This document shows, piece after piece, positions 53,312-61,451 of a stretch of 64,000 bases of DNA. The notes beneath the pieces are model-generated. The model saw only the letters and a list, made by a program, of their open reading frames with translations. It ran no database searches and was not told the origin of the DNA. This DNA is from Anaerolineae bacterium (GTDB lineage: Bacteria; Chloroflexota; Anaerolineae; Aggregatilineales; J027), in assembly GCA_021463865.1 (NCBI GenBank), contig JAJTXY010000007.1, forward strand, positions 154,204 through 218,203, read 5' to 3'. The translations under genes and the position numbers were made by a program. The first letter of the stretch is position 1, and each line of letters begins with the position of its first letter.

Positions 53312-55615
53312 GTGAGAATTACCCATTTCCCAAGAGTAGTGCGTAGATATGGCATTTTATTGATCGGTCTTTTAGTCCTAGCGCTTCCGGTGGCTGATTC
53401 ATTGGTTCAGTCCAGTCCAGCACAGGCCCAAGCCGCAACTCGTTTTGCCGGCGCAACCAAATCTGGCCCGATTGCGCTCAACGCTGATGACACGCTGTTA
53501 GCCGTCGTCAACCCGGATGTCAATACAGTCTCATTGTTCGATGTCGCCGAAGATCGCAACCTGCCCCTCGGTGAAATCGCGGTGGGCAATGAACCCAATG
53601 GTGTTGCGGTCTCCCCCGATGGCAAGACCATCTATGTCACCAATACGCTGGATGGCACAGTCTCGGTGCTGGCGGTGGATGTCACCAAACAGCCTGCCGC
53701 TGAGGTCATCGCCACGCTGGATGTCGGCACCGAACCCTATGGCATTGCGCTGACCCCCAACGGTCAAAAAGCATATGTCACGAATGCCCGTTCCAATTCG
53801 GTCAGTGTGATTGACACGGCTACCAACACCGTCGCCAAAGAAATTATCAATGTTGGCCCACCCGTCGGCGGCGAACCACGTGGCATCACCATCACCAATG
53901 ACGGGGACGGCGAGGATAACGACGAAACGGTTTACGTCACCCAGTTTTTCTCATTTGCTACCCAGAACAAACTCGATGGTGAGGACGACAGCAAAACGGG
54001 TCTCGTCACCAAGATTTCGACTGAGAACGATTCACTGGCAGGTCAAATTATCCTGACCAATATGGCAGACACCGGTTTTAAAGCGACTGGTGATGCCATC
54101 CGCCGCGTTGAACCCGGCCAAGAAGCCACGTTTGTGACCGGGGCCTATCCCAATCAGATGCAGTCCATCGGGGTAAAAAATGGCTTCGCCTATATCCCGA
54201 ATGTCGGTGCGTCGCCCAACGGCCCGGTGCGCTTTAATGTCAACACCCAAGCGTTGGTGCATATCTTAAATACGACCACCAATCAGGACACGGGGCAGAC
54301 GATTAATCTTAATCACGCCGTTGCCCAGCAGCCCGAAGGTACGATTAAGTTGTTCCCGGCCATTCCATGGGACATCGCCTTTAAGACCCGTGAAGATGTG
54401 GGCTATGTCGTCAGCGCCGCCAGCAATGTGCTGCTGCGTATTCAGGTTGACCCCACGACGGGCGCCATCACGGTCAGCATCAATCCCCAAACCAGCGCCG
54501 TCCTTGAAGTTCCAGTCGGGCGCAATCCACGTGGCATCGTCATCAACAACAACGACACCCGCGCCTATGTCGCCAACTACATCTCACGGGATGTGACCGT
54601 TATTGACATCACCCGCTTCCCCGAACAAACACTCGCCACCATGCGCTCCTCTGCGCTACCCGAAGCTGGCACACAGGAAGAATTGGTGCTGGTCGGCAAG
54701 GAACTCTACAACACATCGGTGGGTGAGTTCGCCAGCGATTTCGGCAATATGTCCGACAACGGTTGGCAGGCCTGTGCGTCATGCCATCCGTTTGGTCTTT
54801 CCGATAACGTGGTATGGATTTTTGCCGCTGGCCCACGTCGTACCATCTCGCAGCATCAAGACTTTGCGGGGGGCACATTCCGCGCCCTCAATTGGTCAGC
54901 GATTTTTGACGAAGAACAAGACTTCGAACTCAATATTCGCGCGGTGTCGGGTGGACGCGGTCTGCTGTTTAATCAAGATGGTTCGGCCCTTGAAGAGACG
55001 GCCAATATCGGCGGCCTGCTGATTGGCGACCCGCCCACACTGGCCTTCCCGAATTCACTACGTCAGCAGTTGGGGGTACGCACACCATCCGGCAATGTGG
55101 TCAATGCGTGGGACGCCATCATCGCCTATATCCAAACCATCCGCGCCCCCATTTCACCATCGAGTGACAGCACCGATCCTGAAATTGAAGAGGGTCGCAA
55201 TATCTTCATCGCCAATAACTGCCAACAGTGTCATGGTGGGCCAAAGTGGTCAAGCAGCAGCTTGGTTGGCCCTGTCACCGACCAAGCCCTGATTCAAGGT
55301 GGGCAGATCATTGGACAACTAGCGAATGTGGGTACGTTTGACCCCAATGCCACCAATGAAGTCCGCGCCAATGGCAAGCCCCCATTAGGTGAAGCCGGAT
55401 TCGTACCGCCTTCACTCATCAGCATCTTTGCCTTCCCGCCCTATTTCCACAACGGGTCGGCGGCATCATTAGATGAGGTGATGGGGGATCGCTTTATCGC
55501 CCATCGCGCCGCTGGACTGGGTGGTATTGATGGCCTAAGTAATCCTGAAGACCGCCGCAAGCTGGTCAAGTTCCTACTTTCGATTGACGCCAGCACGGAG
55601 CCGATCAATCCATAA
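53312..55615 (+). CDS. YVTN beta-propeller fused to a di-heme cytochrome c domain
   Basis: GTG start at 53312, directly after AAGGAGG. The 767-residue protein has a signal peptide (cut near AQAQA). A YVTN-type propeller follows (residues ~45-440; SVIDTATNTVAKEI and IYVTNTLDGTVSVL are typical blades). The C-terminal part is a cytochrome with heme sites CASCH (488-492) and CQQCH (637-641), and the phrase PPYFHNGSAASLDEVM is found in MauG/cytochrome-c-peroxidase relatives. It works outside the membrane, perhaps as a peroxidase or an oxidase with a docking propeller. The substrate is unknown. A strong terminator follows. Confidence 0.87.
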   Translation: MRITHFPRVVRRYGILLIGLLVLALPVADSLVQSSPAQAQAATRFAGATKSGPIALNADDTLLAVVNPDVNTVSLFDVAEDRNLPLGEIAVGNEPNGVAVSPDGKTIYVTNTLDGTVSVLAVDVTKQPAAEVIATLDVGTEPYGIALTPNGQKAYVTNARSNSVSVIDTATNTVAKEIINVGPPVGGEPRGITITNDGDGEDNDETVYVTQFFSFATQNKLDGEDDSKTGLVTKISTENDSLAGQIILTNMADTGFKATGDAIRRVEPGQEATFVTGAYPNQMQSIGVKNGFAYIPNVGASPNGPVRFNVNTQALVHILNTTTNQDTGQTINLNHAVAQQPEGTIKLFPAIPWDIAFKTREDVGYVVSAASNVLLRIQVDPTTGAITVSINPQTSAVLEVPVGRNPRGIVINNNDTRAYVANYISRDVTVIDITRFPEQTLATMRSSALPEAGTQEELVLVGKELYNTSVGEFASDFGNMSDNGWQACASCHPFGLSDNVVWIFAAGPRRTISQHQDFAGGTFRALNWSAIFDEEQDFELNIRAVSGGRGLLFNQDGSALEETANIGGLLIGDPPTLAFPNSLRQQLGVRTPSGNVVNAWDAIIAYIQTIRAPISPSSDSTDPEIEEGRNIFIANNCQQCHGGPKWSSSSLVGPVTDQALIQGGQIIGQLANVGTFDPNATNEVRANGKPPLGEAGFVPPSLISIFAFPPYFHNGSAASLDEVMGDRFIAHRAAGLGGIDGLSNPEDRRKLVKFLLSIDASTEPINP

Positions 55616-55647
55616 TCTATAACGTGTCAAGTTAGGCCGTATTCGAT

Positions 55648-55683
55648 AATAGCCCCAAGCTCGATGGGTTTGGGGCTATTTTC
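55648..55683 (+). terminator. Rho-independent terminator
   Basis: AATAGCCCCAA and TTTGGGGCTATT make an 11-pair stem followed by TTTC, 33 bases after the propeller-cytochrome gene. Confidence 0.8.
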
Positions 55684-55891
55684 ATGGTTTGGCAAGGCAA
55701 CAAAAGCGGGTATAATTTCACCATATTTCACTAAGGTGCTTGATATTAGGAATTTAATAAATCTATTCAGAGATGAAAGTCTCATTCTTTGATAGGTAAA
55801 TTTTTGTAGTGCGTGAAGCAATATTAATGAGACGATAAGGATCGAATTGTATATTATTGTAAGGTAAACCTTAAATTATCCATAAGGAAAA

Positions 55892-55920
55892 TGGGAGACT
55901 AAACAAAACTCCCAATTTTT
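55892..55920 (+). terminator. Short hairpin with T tract in an AT-rich gap
   Basis: TGGGAG and CTCCCA form six pairs followed by ATTTTT. The 55684-55950 stretch is AT-rich and shows no coding frame. The hairpin may stop read-through before the methyltransferase promoter. Confidence 0.4.
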
Positions 55921-55951
55921 AGGGATAAATGTCCCATATTCCCCAATGTTA

Positions 55952-55980
55952 TTTACAGACTTTATAAATTGTTGTATGCT
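55952..55980 (+). promoter_or_regulatory. Promoter of the tandem methyltransferase genes
   Basis: TTTACA, a 17-base spacer and TATGCT at 55975-55980. The predicted start near 55987 leaves a leader of about 46 bases before ATG 56033 and rules against the upstream ATG at 55946. Confidence 0.65.
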
Positions 55981-56032
55981 TTACTCTAACCATATAATGG
56001 AATGGGCCATATTTACGGATGGGAGTCGAGGA

Positions 56033-56812
56033 ATGGATACTACCAAAGCTATCCAAGATGAAGCATTGTTGTATAAACACGTATTTGATATGTTGTCCAC
56101 GAATACACAAGAGTATGAAGATTTCATATCATTTATTGAGACGAGGGTGATTCCACACCTGCCCAATCACAACGATCTGTTGGACATTGGGGCCGGACGC
56201 GGGAATCTCACACGTCCACTTTCGTTCTATTTCAAACAAAGCACCATTGTCGAGCCAAACCAAGCCTTCTATGATGAGCTAATGGATTGGGTCCGGCAGA
56301 CGGGCGCAAATGTCACCGGTTACAATACAACATGGGAAGATATCAACCTTGACGTGATGGCGGATTTGGTCATCCTCTCACACGTCCTCTATTACGTTCC
56401 ACTCGACAATCACCTTGCCTTTGTCCGCAAGGCCTATAGCCACCTCCGCCCCGGTGGTTGCATGATTTTGGCTCTCAATGGCACCCAAAGCGATATTTGG
56501 AAGCTGTGCAAACAACTCTATTCGCCTGAAGAATTCGCCAAACTCCCCTATGCGGAGCTATTGTACGAAAATTTGCTGCGTTGGAACTTCCGCGTGACGT
56601 ATCATCCCTTCCATTCCACCATTGCCACCAAAACCGAAGCGGATACGCGCCTGATGATTGATTTCCTAACGCTGGGCAAAGTCAAGTTTGATAATGACGA
56701 TCATGTCAGCATCCGCGAGGCCTATCTCAAGAGCAAACTGCGTAAGGCTGATGGTTATAGTATTTCGAGCAGCGGGGGCATTATTGTCCTCACCAAACCT
56801 TTGGAACAGTAG
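56033..56812 (+). CDS. Class I SAM-dependent methyltransferase 1
   Basis: ATG 56033 follows GGGAG and lies after the predicted transcription start. The 259-residue protein has the SAM-binding motif LLDIGAGRGNLTRPL, the acidic motif IVEPNQAFYDELMDW and the post-motif region LVILSHVLYYVPL. It is a relative of the next gene, five bases downstream. The substrate cannot be read from the sequence. The first ~30 residues are helical and unlike the neighbour. Confidence 0.85.
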   Translation: MDTTKAIQDEALLYKHVFDMLSTNTQEYEDFISFIETRVIPHLPNHNDLLDIGAGRGNLTRPLSFYFKQSTIVEPNQAFYDELMDWVRQTGANVTGYNTTWEDINLDVMADLVILSHVLYYVPLDNHLAFVRKAYSHLRPGGCMILALNGTQSDIWKLCKQLYSPEEFAKLPYAELLYENLLRWNFRVTYHPFHSTIATKTEADTRLMIDFLTLGKVKFDNDDHVSIREAYLKSKLRKADGYSISSSGGIIVLTKPLEQ

Positions 56813-56817
56813 ACACG

Positions 56818-57588
56818 ATGACGCAGCAACCAAAATCGGAAGATCAACGCTTCCGGGACGAATTCGAACCTTTGTCCACTGGGTCGGATGAGTATGCGTT
56901 TACCATCCCGACCATCATCGAGAAGGTGATTAAGCCGCTGGCGCATCACGACGCCTATTTGGATATTGGGGCGGGACATGGCAATCTGACCCGCCATTTT
57001 TCCAAATATTTTAAACACACCGTCGTCGTTGAACCCAACGCGGTTTTATTCAACGAATTGCTCGATTGGGCCAAAACCAATGGCGTTTCCATGTCCGGGC
57101 AAATCGCGGCATGGACACCGGATGTCAAGGTGGAGGGAACATTTGACTTTGCGGTGATGTCGCACGTGTTGTATTACATTGACGCCCACGAACGCCCTGA
57201 TTTTGTCAAGCGGGCCTTTGATTTGCTGAAACCCGGCGGACGGTTGGTCTTGGTTACAGTGGCGGATCGGGGCAGTGAAATTGCGCGGCTCTATCAGACC
57301 TTCTTTACACCGGAATACTATCAGCAAATCCCGTTTGCCGATGAATTGTATACACTGGTGCAAAAATGGGGCTATAAGGCGACGCATATCCCGTTCCACT
57401 CGGATATTCGCACCGCCACCAAATCCGAAATGTTCGATGTGATGAGTTTCCTGCTGCTGCAACGGGTGAACTTTACAGACCCGGCGACGGCGGCCCAACA
57501 GGATGCCTTTGTGGATCAATACCTGACGCGGGAAAATGACTTTTCGATTGCCAGCCCCGGCGGAATTGTGACGTTGTATAAGGATTAG
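56818..57588 (+). CDS. Class I SAM-dependent methyltransferase 2
   Basis: A 256-residue paralogue of the previous protein, sharing YLDIGAGHGNLTRHF, VVEPNAVLFNELLDW, VMSHVLYYID and the C-terminal GGIV.L..K phrase. Tandem duplication and divergence is the simple explanation. The gene is GC-richer than its AT-rich upstream region. The start at ATG 56818 has no good ribosome site and may depend on translational coupling. Confidence 0.85.
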   Translation: MTQQPKSEDQRFRDEFEPLSTGSDEYAFTIPTIIEKVIKPLAHHDAYLDIGAGHGNLTRHFSKYFKHTVVVEPNAVLFNELLDWAKTNGVSMSGQIAAWTPDVKVEGTFDFAVMSHVLYYIDAHERPDFVKRAFDLLKPGGRLVLVTVADRGSEIARLYQTFFTPEYYQQIPFADELYTLVQKWGYKATHIPFHSDIRTATKSEMFDVMSFLLLQRVNFTDPATAAQQDAFVDQYLTRENDFSIASPGGIVTLYKD

Positions 57589-57755
57589 CCCCCGACAGTT
57601 TTCTACGTGCTTGCAAGGCGGTGGATTCAGTGCTTGAGTCTGCCGCTTTTTGTTTCACATGACACATGGCCCAAAACAAACGATGTCCGTCACTGTTGCA
57701 AGAAGCGCTCAAAGACTAGAATGGACTAACGGTAACAACATTGGAGAACACTACC

Positions 57756-58283
57756 ATGTCCAAAAACATTCTAGTCGCCTATGCCACACGAACCCGTTCC
57801 ACTGCCGAAATTGCCGAGGCGATTAGTCCAACCCTCGCCGAAAACGGCTCACAGGTTGAAGTGCGACCTGTCCAAGATGTCACCGATCTGGAAAAATACC
57901 ATGCTATTGTATTGGGAAGTGCTATTCAGGATAAAAAGTGGCTACCCGAAGCCATCAATTTTGTGCGTGAGAATCAAGCGGCCCTAGCTGCAAAGCCATT
58001 TGCAGCCTTTATGGTATGTATGGCTCTAACGATGAAAAATCAGAACTATCACCGGATGGCCGTCGAATGGCTCGAACCCGTGCGCCGACTGGTCACACCC
58101 GTGAGTGAAGGCTTTTTTGCCGGGGCACTGGATATAGAAAAGGTCTCATCGGTGTGGCATCAATCTATGTTCCGTATCAGTGTGTGGACAGGTGTATGGG
58201 CGGAGGGCGATCACCGCAATTGGGAGGCGATTCGGGCGTGGGCCAGCGATTTGAACCACAAACTCCAAGCACCTACACCGTAA
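57756..58283 (+). CDS. Flavodoxin-domain protein
   Basis: ATG 57756 follows TTGGAG; an upstream TTG at 57741 lies in that ribosome site. The 175-residue protein has the flavodoxin opening ILVAYATRTRSTAEIAEAI for FMN phosphate binding, and VLGSAIQDKKWLPEA. It resembles the flavodoxin group that includes HemG-type protoporphyrinogen oxidase, although heme synthesis genes are not nearby. It converges on the Uma2 gene with an 11-base overlap. Confidence 0.88.
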   Translation: MSKNILVAYATRTRSTAEIAEAISPTLAENGSQVEVRPVQDVTDLEKYHAIVLGSAIQDKKWLPEAINFVRENQAALAAKPFAAFMVCMALTMKNQNYHRMAVEWLEPVRRLVTPVSEGFFAGALDIEKVSSVWHQSMFRISVWTGVWAEGDHRNWEAIRAWASDLNHKLQAPTP

Positions 58284-58833
58284 AAATTTTGCTGACATCC
58301 ACCACTTTACCTAACACGGGGGATTCAAAGGTGTCCTCCGGGCCATAGGCGCCTTGCCGCGTATAGCGCCCATCCTGCAATTGCCAGACTTCCAATACCT
58401 TGTGTACGGGGTCGGCAATCCAATACTCACGCACGCCGTATTTTTGATAGAGATTGAATTTGGCGTTTTTGTCTTGGCGACCCGTGCCCGGTGATAGCAC
58501 TTCCACAATCAAATCCGGTGCGCCTTGCCAATAGTGATCTTCTACGCGGATACAGTGCGTATTTTGAGCACTGCACCACAACACATCTGGCTGAACAGTA
58601 TTTTCGTCATCGAAATATACATCTGTTGGAGCAAACATCACCACTCCATCGGGCTTAAGTGTATGTAAAATCAAAAACGCATTACCTGTGACCAATTGGT
58701 GGCTGATAGACGGAGCAGGAACCATCATTATCTCTCCATTCAGCAGTTCCATCGGCAAATTGCTTTCGGGCAGGGCCAAAAACTCCGCCGAGGTCATGCG
58801 GGTGCGGGGCGCGATTTGTACATGGTCTACCAT
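58273..58833 (-). CDS. Uma2-family (DUF820) restriction-endonuclease-like protein
   Basis: A 186-residue protein with the Uma2 hallmarks MELLNGEIMMVPAPSISHQ, VQPDVLWC and DLIVEVLSPGTGRQDKNAK, followed by YGVREYWIADP. The PD-(D/E)XK-type residues (Asp in QPD, Glu-X-Leu in VEVLS, Lys in DKNAK) are in place. The family is very abundant in Chloroflexota and cyanobacteria, and its biological role is unclear. Confidence 0.92.
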   Translation of the reverse strand: MVDHVQIAPRTRMTSAEFLALPESNLPMELLNGEIMMVPAPSISHQLVTGNAFLILHTLKPDGVVMFAPTDVYFDDENTVQPDVLWCSAQNTHCIRVEDHYWQGAPDLIVEVLSPGTGRQDKNAKFNLYQKYGVREYWIADPVHKVLEVWQLQDGRYTRQGAYGPEDTFESPVLGKVVDVSKIFTV

Positions 58834-58954
58834 TGCGACATCCTTTGCACTATGCTCCTTTCAACATCTCCCCTATTTTACCCTATCCCCATTTGCCACC
58901 ACTCGACGCCCTATTTCAAATGGAGTGGCAAAAGGTTAATAATCGCTCCTCCCC

Positions 58955-59008
58955 CTACTCCCCATTCAGCCCGGTCATCTGCGCCGATGTCCACCCGAAA
59001 ATGGGGGC
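58955..59008 (-). pseudogene. Decayed copy of the 3' end of the neighbouring glycosidase gene
   Basis: Read on the minus strand, the segment encodes PIFGWTSA-QMTGLNGE and a TAG stop. The intact glycosidase ends PIFGWTSAVFIDLAIQMTRL NGE with the same stop at 59703. The copy lacks seven codons (21 bases) in frame. It lies in the same orientation and directly abuts the HNH stop codon. It is a remnant of a duplicated or recombined gene end. Confidence 0.75.
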
Positions 59009-59416
59009 TTACGGGTATTTTTTTAACTTCCATAGACGCAGGCGTTCCGCTACCCGCTCCGTATCATTTAATCGCAGAGTTTGGACAGTGACTCGTCCTT
59101 GTGGAGTCATGGGTTCGATGAAACCCCTAGTTAGGCGAAAATGTTCATCCCATTTCATTGTGCGAGGATGGAAAAGAGGCACAATTTCACCCGTGATTAT
59201 ATCGAGCGAACAGAGATTGCTGCCCTTGTAGCGGTTACAATCCACACAACTCAGACACAAATTGATCTCGTCTGTTTCGCCACCATGCTTTTCGGCATAA
59301 ATATGGTCAATCTCATAAGGCTTCATAGCAAATTGCTCGTGATACAGACAATATTCACAGCGTCCATGTACCCGTTCATAGATGGTTTGTCAGAGATTTT
59401 CAGAGATATAGGCCAT
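59009..59416 (-). pseudogene. HNH endonuclease gene with in-frame TGA at codon 9
   Basis: Reading from ATG 59416, two bases after the stop of the preceding small gene, gives MAYISENL, TGA (59392-59390), then QTIYERVHGRCEYCLYHEQF and on through the HNH core YEIDHIYAEKHGG and the cysteine pair CLSCVDC. Family members usually have Trp or another residue where the TGA stands (TGG would need one base change). A restart at ATG 59326 would lose the first zinc pair CEYC. The gene is therefore probably broken, or TGA is read through. HNH proteins of this type may be homing-like or defence nucleases. Confidence 0.75.
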
Positions 59417-59418
59417 TT

Positions 59419-59667
59419 TTATTTCGCTAATTTTTCAAAAGCGCGTATTTTGGCCTTCCTGACGATATGCTCCAAGCGCATGAATTCATCCAATTCGACT
59501 TCTTCTAAATCGGTCAGACGGCGGTTACGGTTGGCCTCCAATAGTTCACTGAAACGAGCCTCCGTTTCGGCAGATAAACGAAACTCGCTAATTTCCTCAA
59601 GGGTCGGTGACGAGGTGATGAATTCCACAAATTCATCATAGGCTCTTAATTTGATGATCTCGACCAT
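59419..59667 (-). CDS. Small acidic helical protein paired with HNH gene
   Basis: ATG 59667 has GGAGGAGG just upstream; the TTG at 59682 lies before this ribosome site. The 82-residue protein (SSPTLEEISEFRLSAETEAR, then RLTDLEEVELDEFMRLEHIV) is of a type often found just before small HNH nucleases in Chloroflexota and cyanobacteria (recollection). Two bases separate it from the HNH start, so the two are co-transcribed. Its function is unknown; it may be an antidote or partner of the HNH protein. Confidence 0.75.
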   Translation of the reverse strand: MVEIIKLRAYDEFVEFITSSPTLEEISEFRLSAETEARFSELLEANRNRRLTDLEEVELDEFMRLEHIVRKAKIRAFEKLAK

Positions 59668-59702
59668 TGTATCCTCCTCCAAACATCATGTCCTATTCTA
59701 CT

Positions 59703-61451
59703 CTACTCCCCATTTAGCCGGGTCATCTGAATCGCTAGGTCAATAAACACCGCCGATGTCCAGCCGAAAATCGGGGCGGACTTGGGTGGGCGCTCGCCGG
59801 TGATCGGATTGTAATATTCGTAGATGTCGGGGTGCTGCATAATCATCATCAGTGTTTTGTGCGCCAATGCATCGGCCAACTGCGGCTGCCCCACGCGACG
59901 CAGGGCATCCACAAACAGGTAATTGATGTTGGCCCACGTTGGCCCACGCCACATCTGCATAGCGTCGAAACTGGGGTCATCAATCGCAACGGTTGCTAAC
60001 GGCCATTGTGTCCAAAATTTGGCTGGGTCGGTGAGGTGAGCAATCAAGCGCCGATTGACCGATGCGTGGAGGCGTCCGGTAAACAGCGGCATCAGATTAA
60101 ACAGGGTAAAGGCTGGGACGGGCTTGTTTTGATACAGCGAACGGAAGAAACCCTTTTCTTCGTCCCACAACATTTCCATCATCAGCTTGGTCAAGTTCTC
60201 CGCACCCTGCCGATAGCGCTGTGCAGTTGAGGCATCCCCCAAAATCTCGGCCATACGCCCCAAACTCTCCTGCTGCAAAATCAAATAGGCATTGAGGTCG
60301 GGCGCGATGACGGGCAGACCTTCGTCCCACAGCGGGCAGTCATCCAAGCCGGATGAAAACGGGTGACGATATTCATACAGGCCCGATTTATCGCGGTTAT
60401 AGTTGACCCACCAATTGTGCCAGCGCTGAATTGGCTCATAGACCTCCTCGATAAAATCGCGGTGGCCGGAGTGTTCATAGAGCTTCAGGGCCGTCCATGC
60501 GATCAACGGCGGCTTGGTGACATCGGCGGCAATCGGAAAAGTGAGGCTGTCTACTACGCCCTCATCATGCACTGCGTCGGGAATCATGCCGTCCGCGCGT
60601 TGATGGTCTAAAAAGATGCGGAGTTGATCTTCGGCAAGTTGGGCATCCACATGGCGATAGGCCAGCGCATGGAAAAACTGATCCCAATGCCATGCCCCAA
60701 CATAATGAATTTTGGACGGACTCATGGCCTCGCGGGTGAAATAAAAGCGCGTATTCATCAGCCCTGCTGCCATGACCCACCACGCATAATCGTATTGGGC
60801 GCGGTATTCATCTAACACAGGCGGCACAGCATTCAACCAATTGCGCCAGCGATTTTGCACGCGGTCAATGGCCGTCGTCGGATCAGGGATGGTACGGTTA
60901 TAACCGAGTCGCGGGGTAACATTAAGCAGCATCGCCTGCCCACTTTCGGCTTTAATTTCGAGGTCAATTCGCAAGTAGCCGTTAGGGGCGGGATGAATTT
61001 CATTACGCAGCAGCTGGGCATTGGTCGTATAGGCGATATTGCGGCGGCTTTTGCCCTGCATGGTGCCCCCGCGCCGATCTGCCACCCCCGACAGCACCTG
61101 CGCCTCAAACGACATACCAAAGCGCCCCGCTGGTAGGGCCAAGAGATAGGTTTCGGGGTCAATCATGCACCATGTAAAGTCGCCAATGGGAGAGTGGCAG
61201 TCTACGCGATAGGGGGTGCTTTCGACGGTAAAATTCACCGGGGAGTGGTTTTCGTCCAAAATCATTAGTTGGTCTATCATGGGGGGGCGCTGGCGATAGT
61301 GGCCCATCTCGGCTTCATATTTCACCCATCGCTCCGACATGCGGATATAAAACTGATGGTCACGGCGAAACAACATGAGGCGGGATCCCCGGTCAGTATA
61401 CGGGATATGGGTCAGGTCTATGCGATTCTGCAAATTGGCGAAGATGCTCAT
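59703..61451 (-). CDS. Glycosidase of the MGH1/GH63-GH37 type
   Basis: A 582-residue protein with an N-terminal beta domain (residues ~1-200) and an (alpha/alpha)6 barrel: WHWDQFFHALAYRHVD, DGMIPDAVHDEGV, SSGLDDCPLWDEG and MQMWRGPTWANINYLF. These match mannosylglycerate-hydrolase-like and amylo-alpha-1,6-glucosidase-like enzymes. No signal peptide. Substrates in this group include glucosyl- or mannosylglycerate, trehalose and other alpha-glucosides; this one is not identified. It overlaps the XRE-SorC regulator gene by four bases, so the regulator probably senses its substrate or product. Confidence 0.85.
   Translation of the reverse strand: MSIFANLQNRIDLTHIPYTDRGSRLMLFRRDHQFYIRMSERWVKYEAEMGHYRQRPPMIDQLMILDENHSPVNFTVESTPYRVDCHSPIGDFTWCMIDPETYLLALPAGRFGMSFEAQVLSGVADRRGGTMQGKSRRNIAYTTNAQLLRNEIHPAPNGYLRIDLEIKAESGQAMLLNVTPRLGYNRTIPDPTTAIDRVQNRWRNWLNAVPPVLDEYRAQYDYAWWVMAAGLMNTRFYFTREAMSPSKIHYVGAWHWDQFFHALAYRHVDAQLAEDQLRIFLDHQRADGMIPDAVHDEGVVDSLTFPIAADVTKPPLIAWTALKLYEHSGHRDFIEEVYEPIQRWHNWWVNYNRDKSGLYEYRHPFSSGLDDCPLWDEGLPVIAPDLNAYLILQQESLGRMAEILGDASTAQRYRQGAENLTKLMMEMLWDEEKGFFRSLYQNKPVPAFTLFNLMPLFTGRLHASVNRRLIAHLTDPAKFWTQWPLATVAIDDPSFDAMQMWRGPTWANINYLFVDALRRVGQPQLADALAHKTLMMIMQHPDIYEYYNPITGERPPKSAPIFGWTSAVFIDLAIQMTRLNGE

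Noticed and set aside
55946..56032. Upstream start for the first methyltransferase
   Set aside because: It lies at or before the predicted promoter, and the added residues are unlike the paralogue.
58834..59231. Plus-strand frames over the Uma2-HNH gap
   Set aside because: No family similarity, and they run opposite the HNH gene and the glycosidase remnant.
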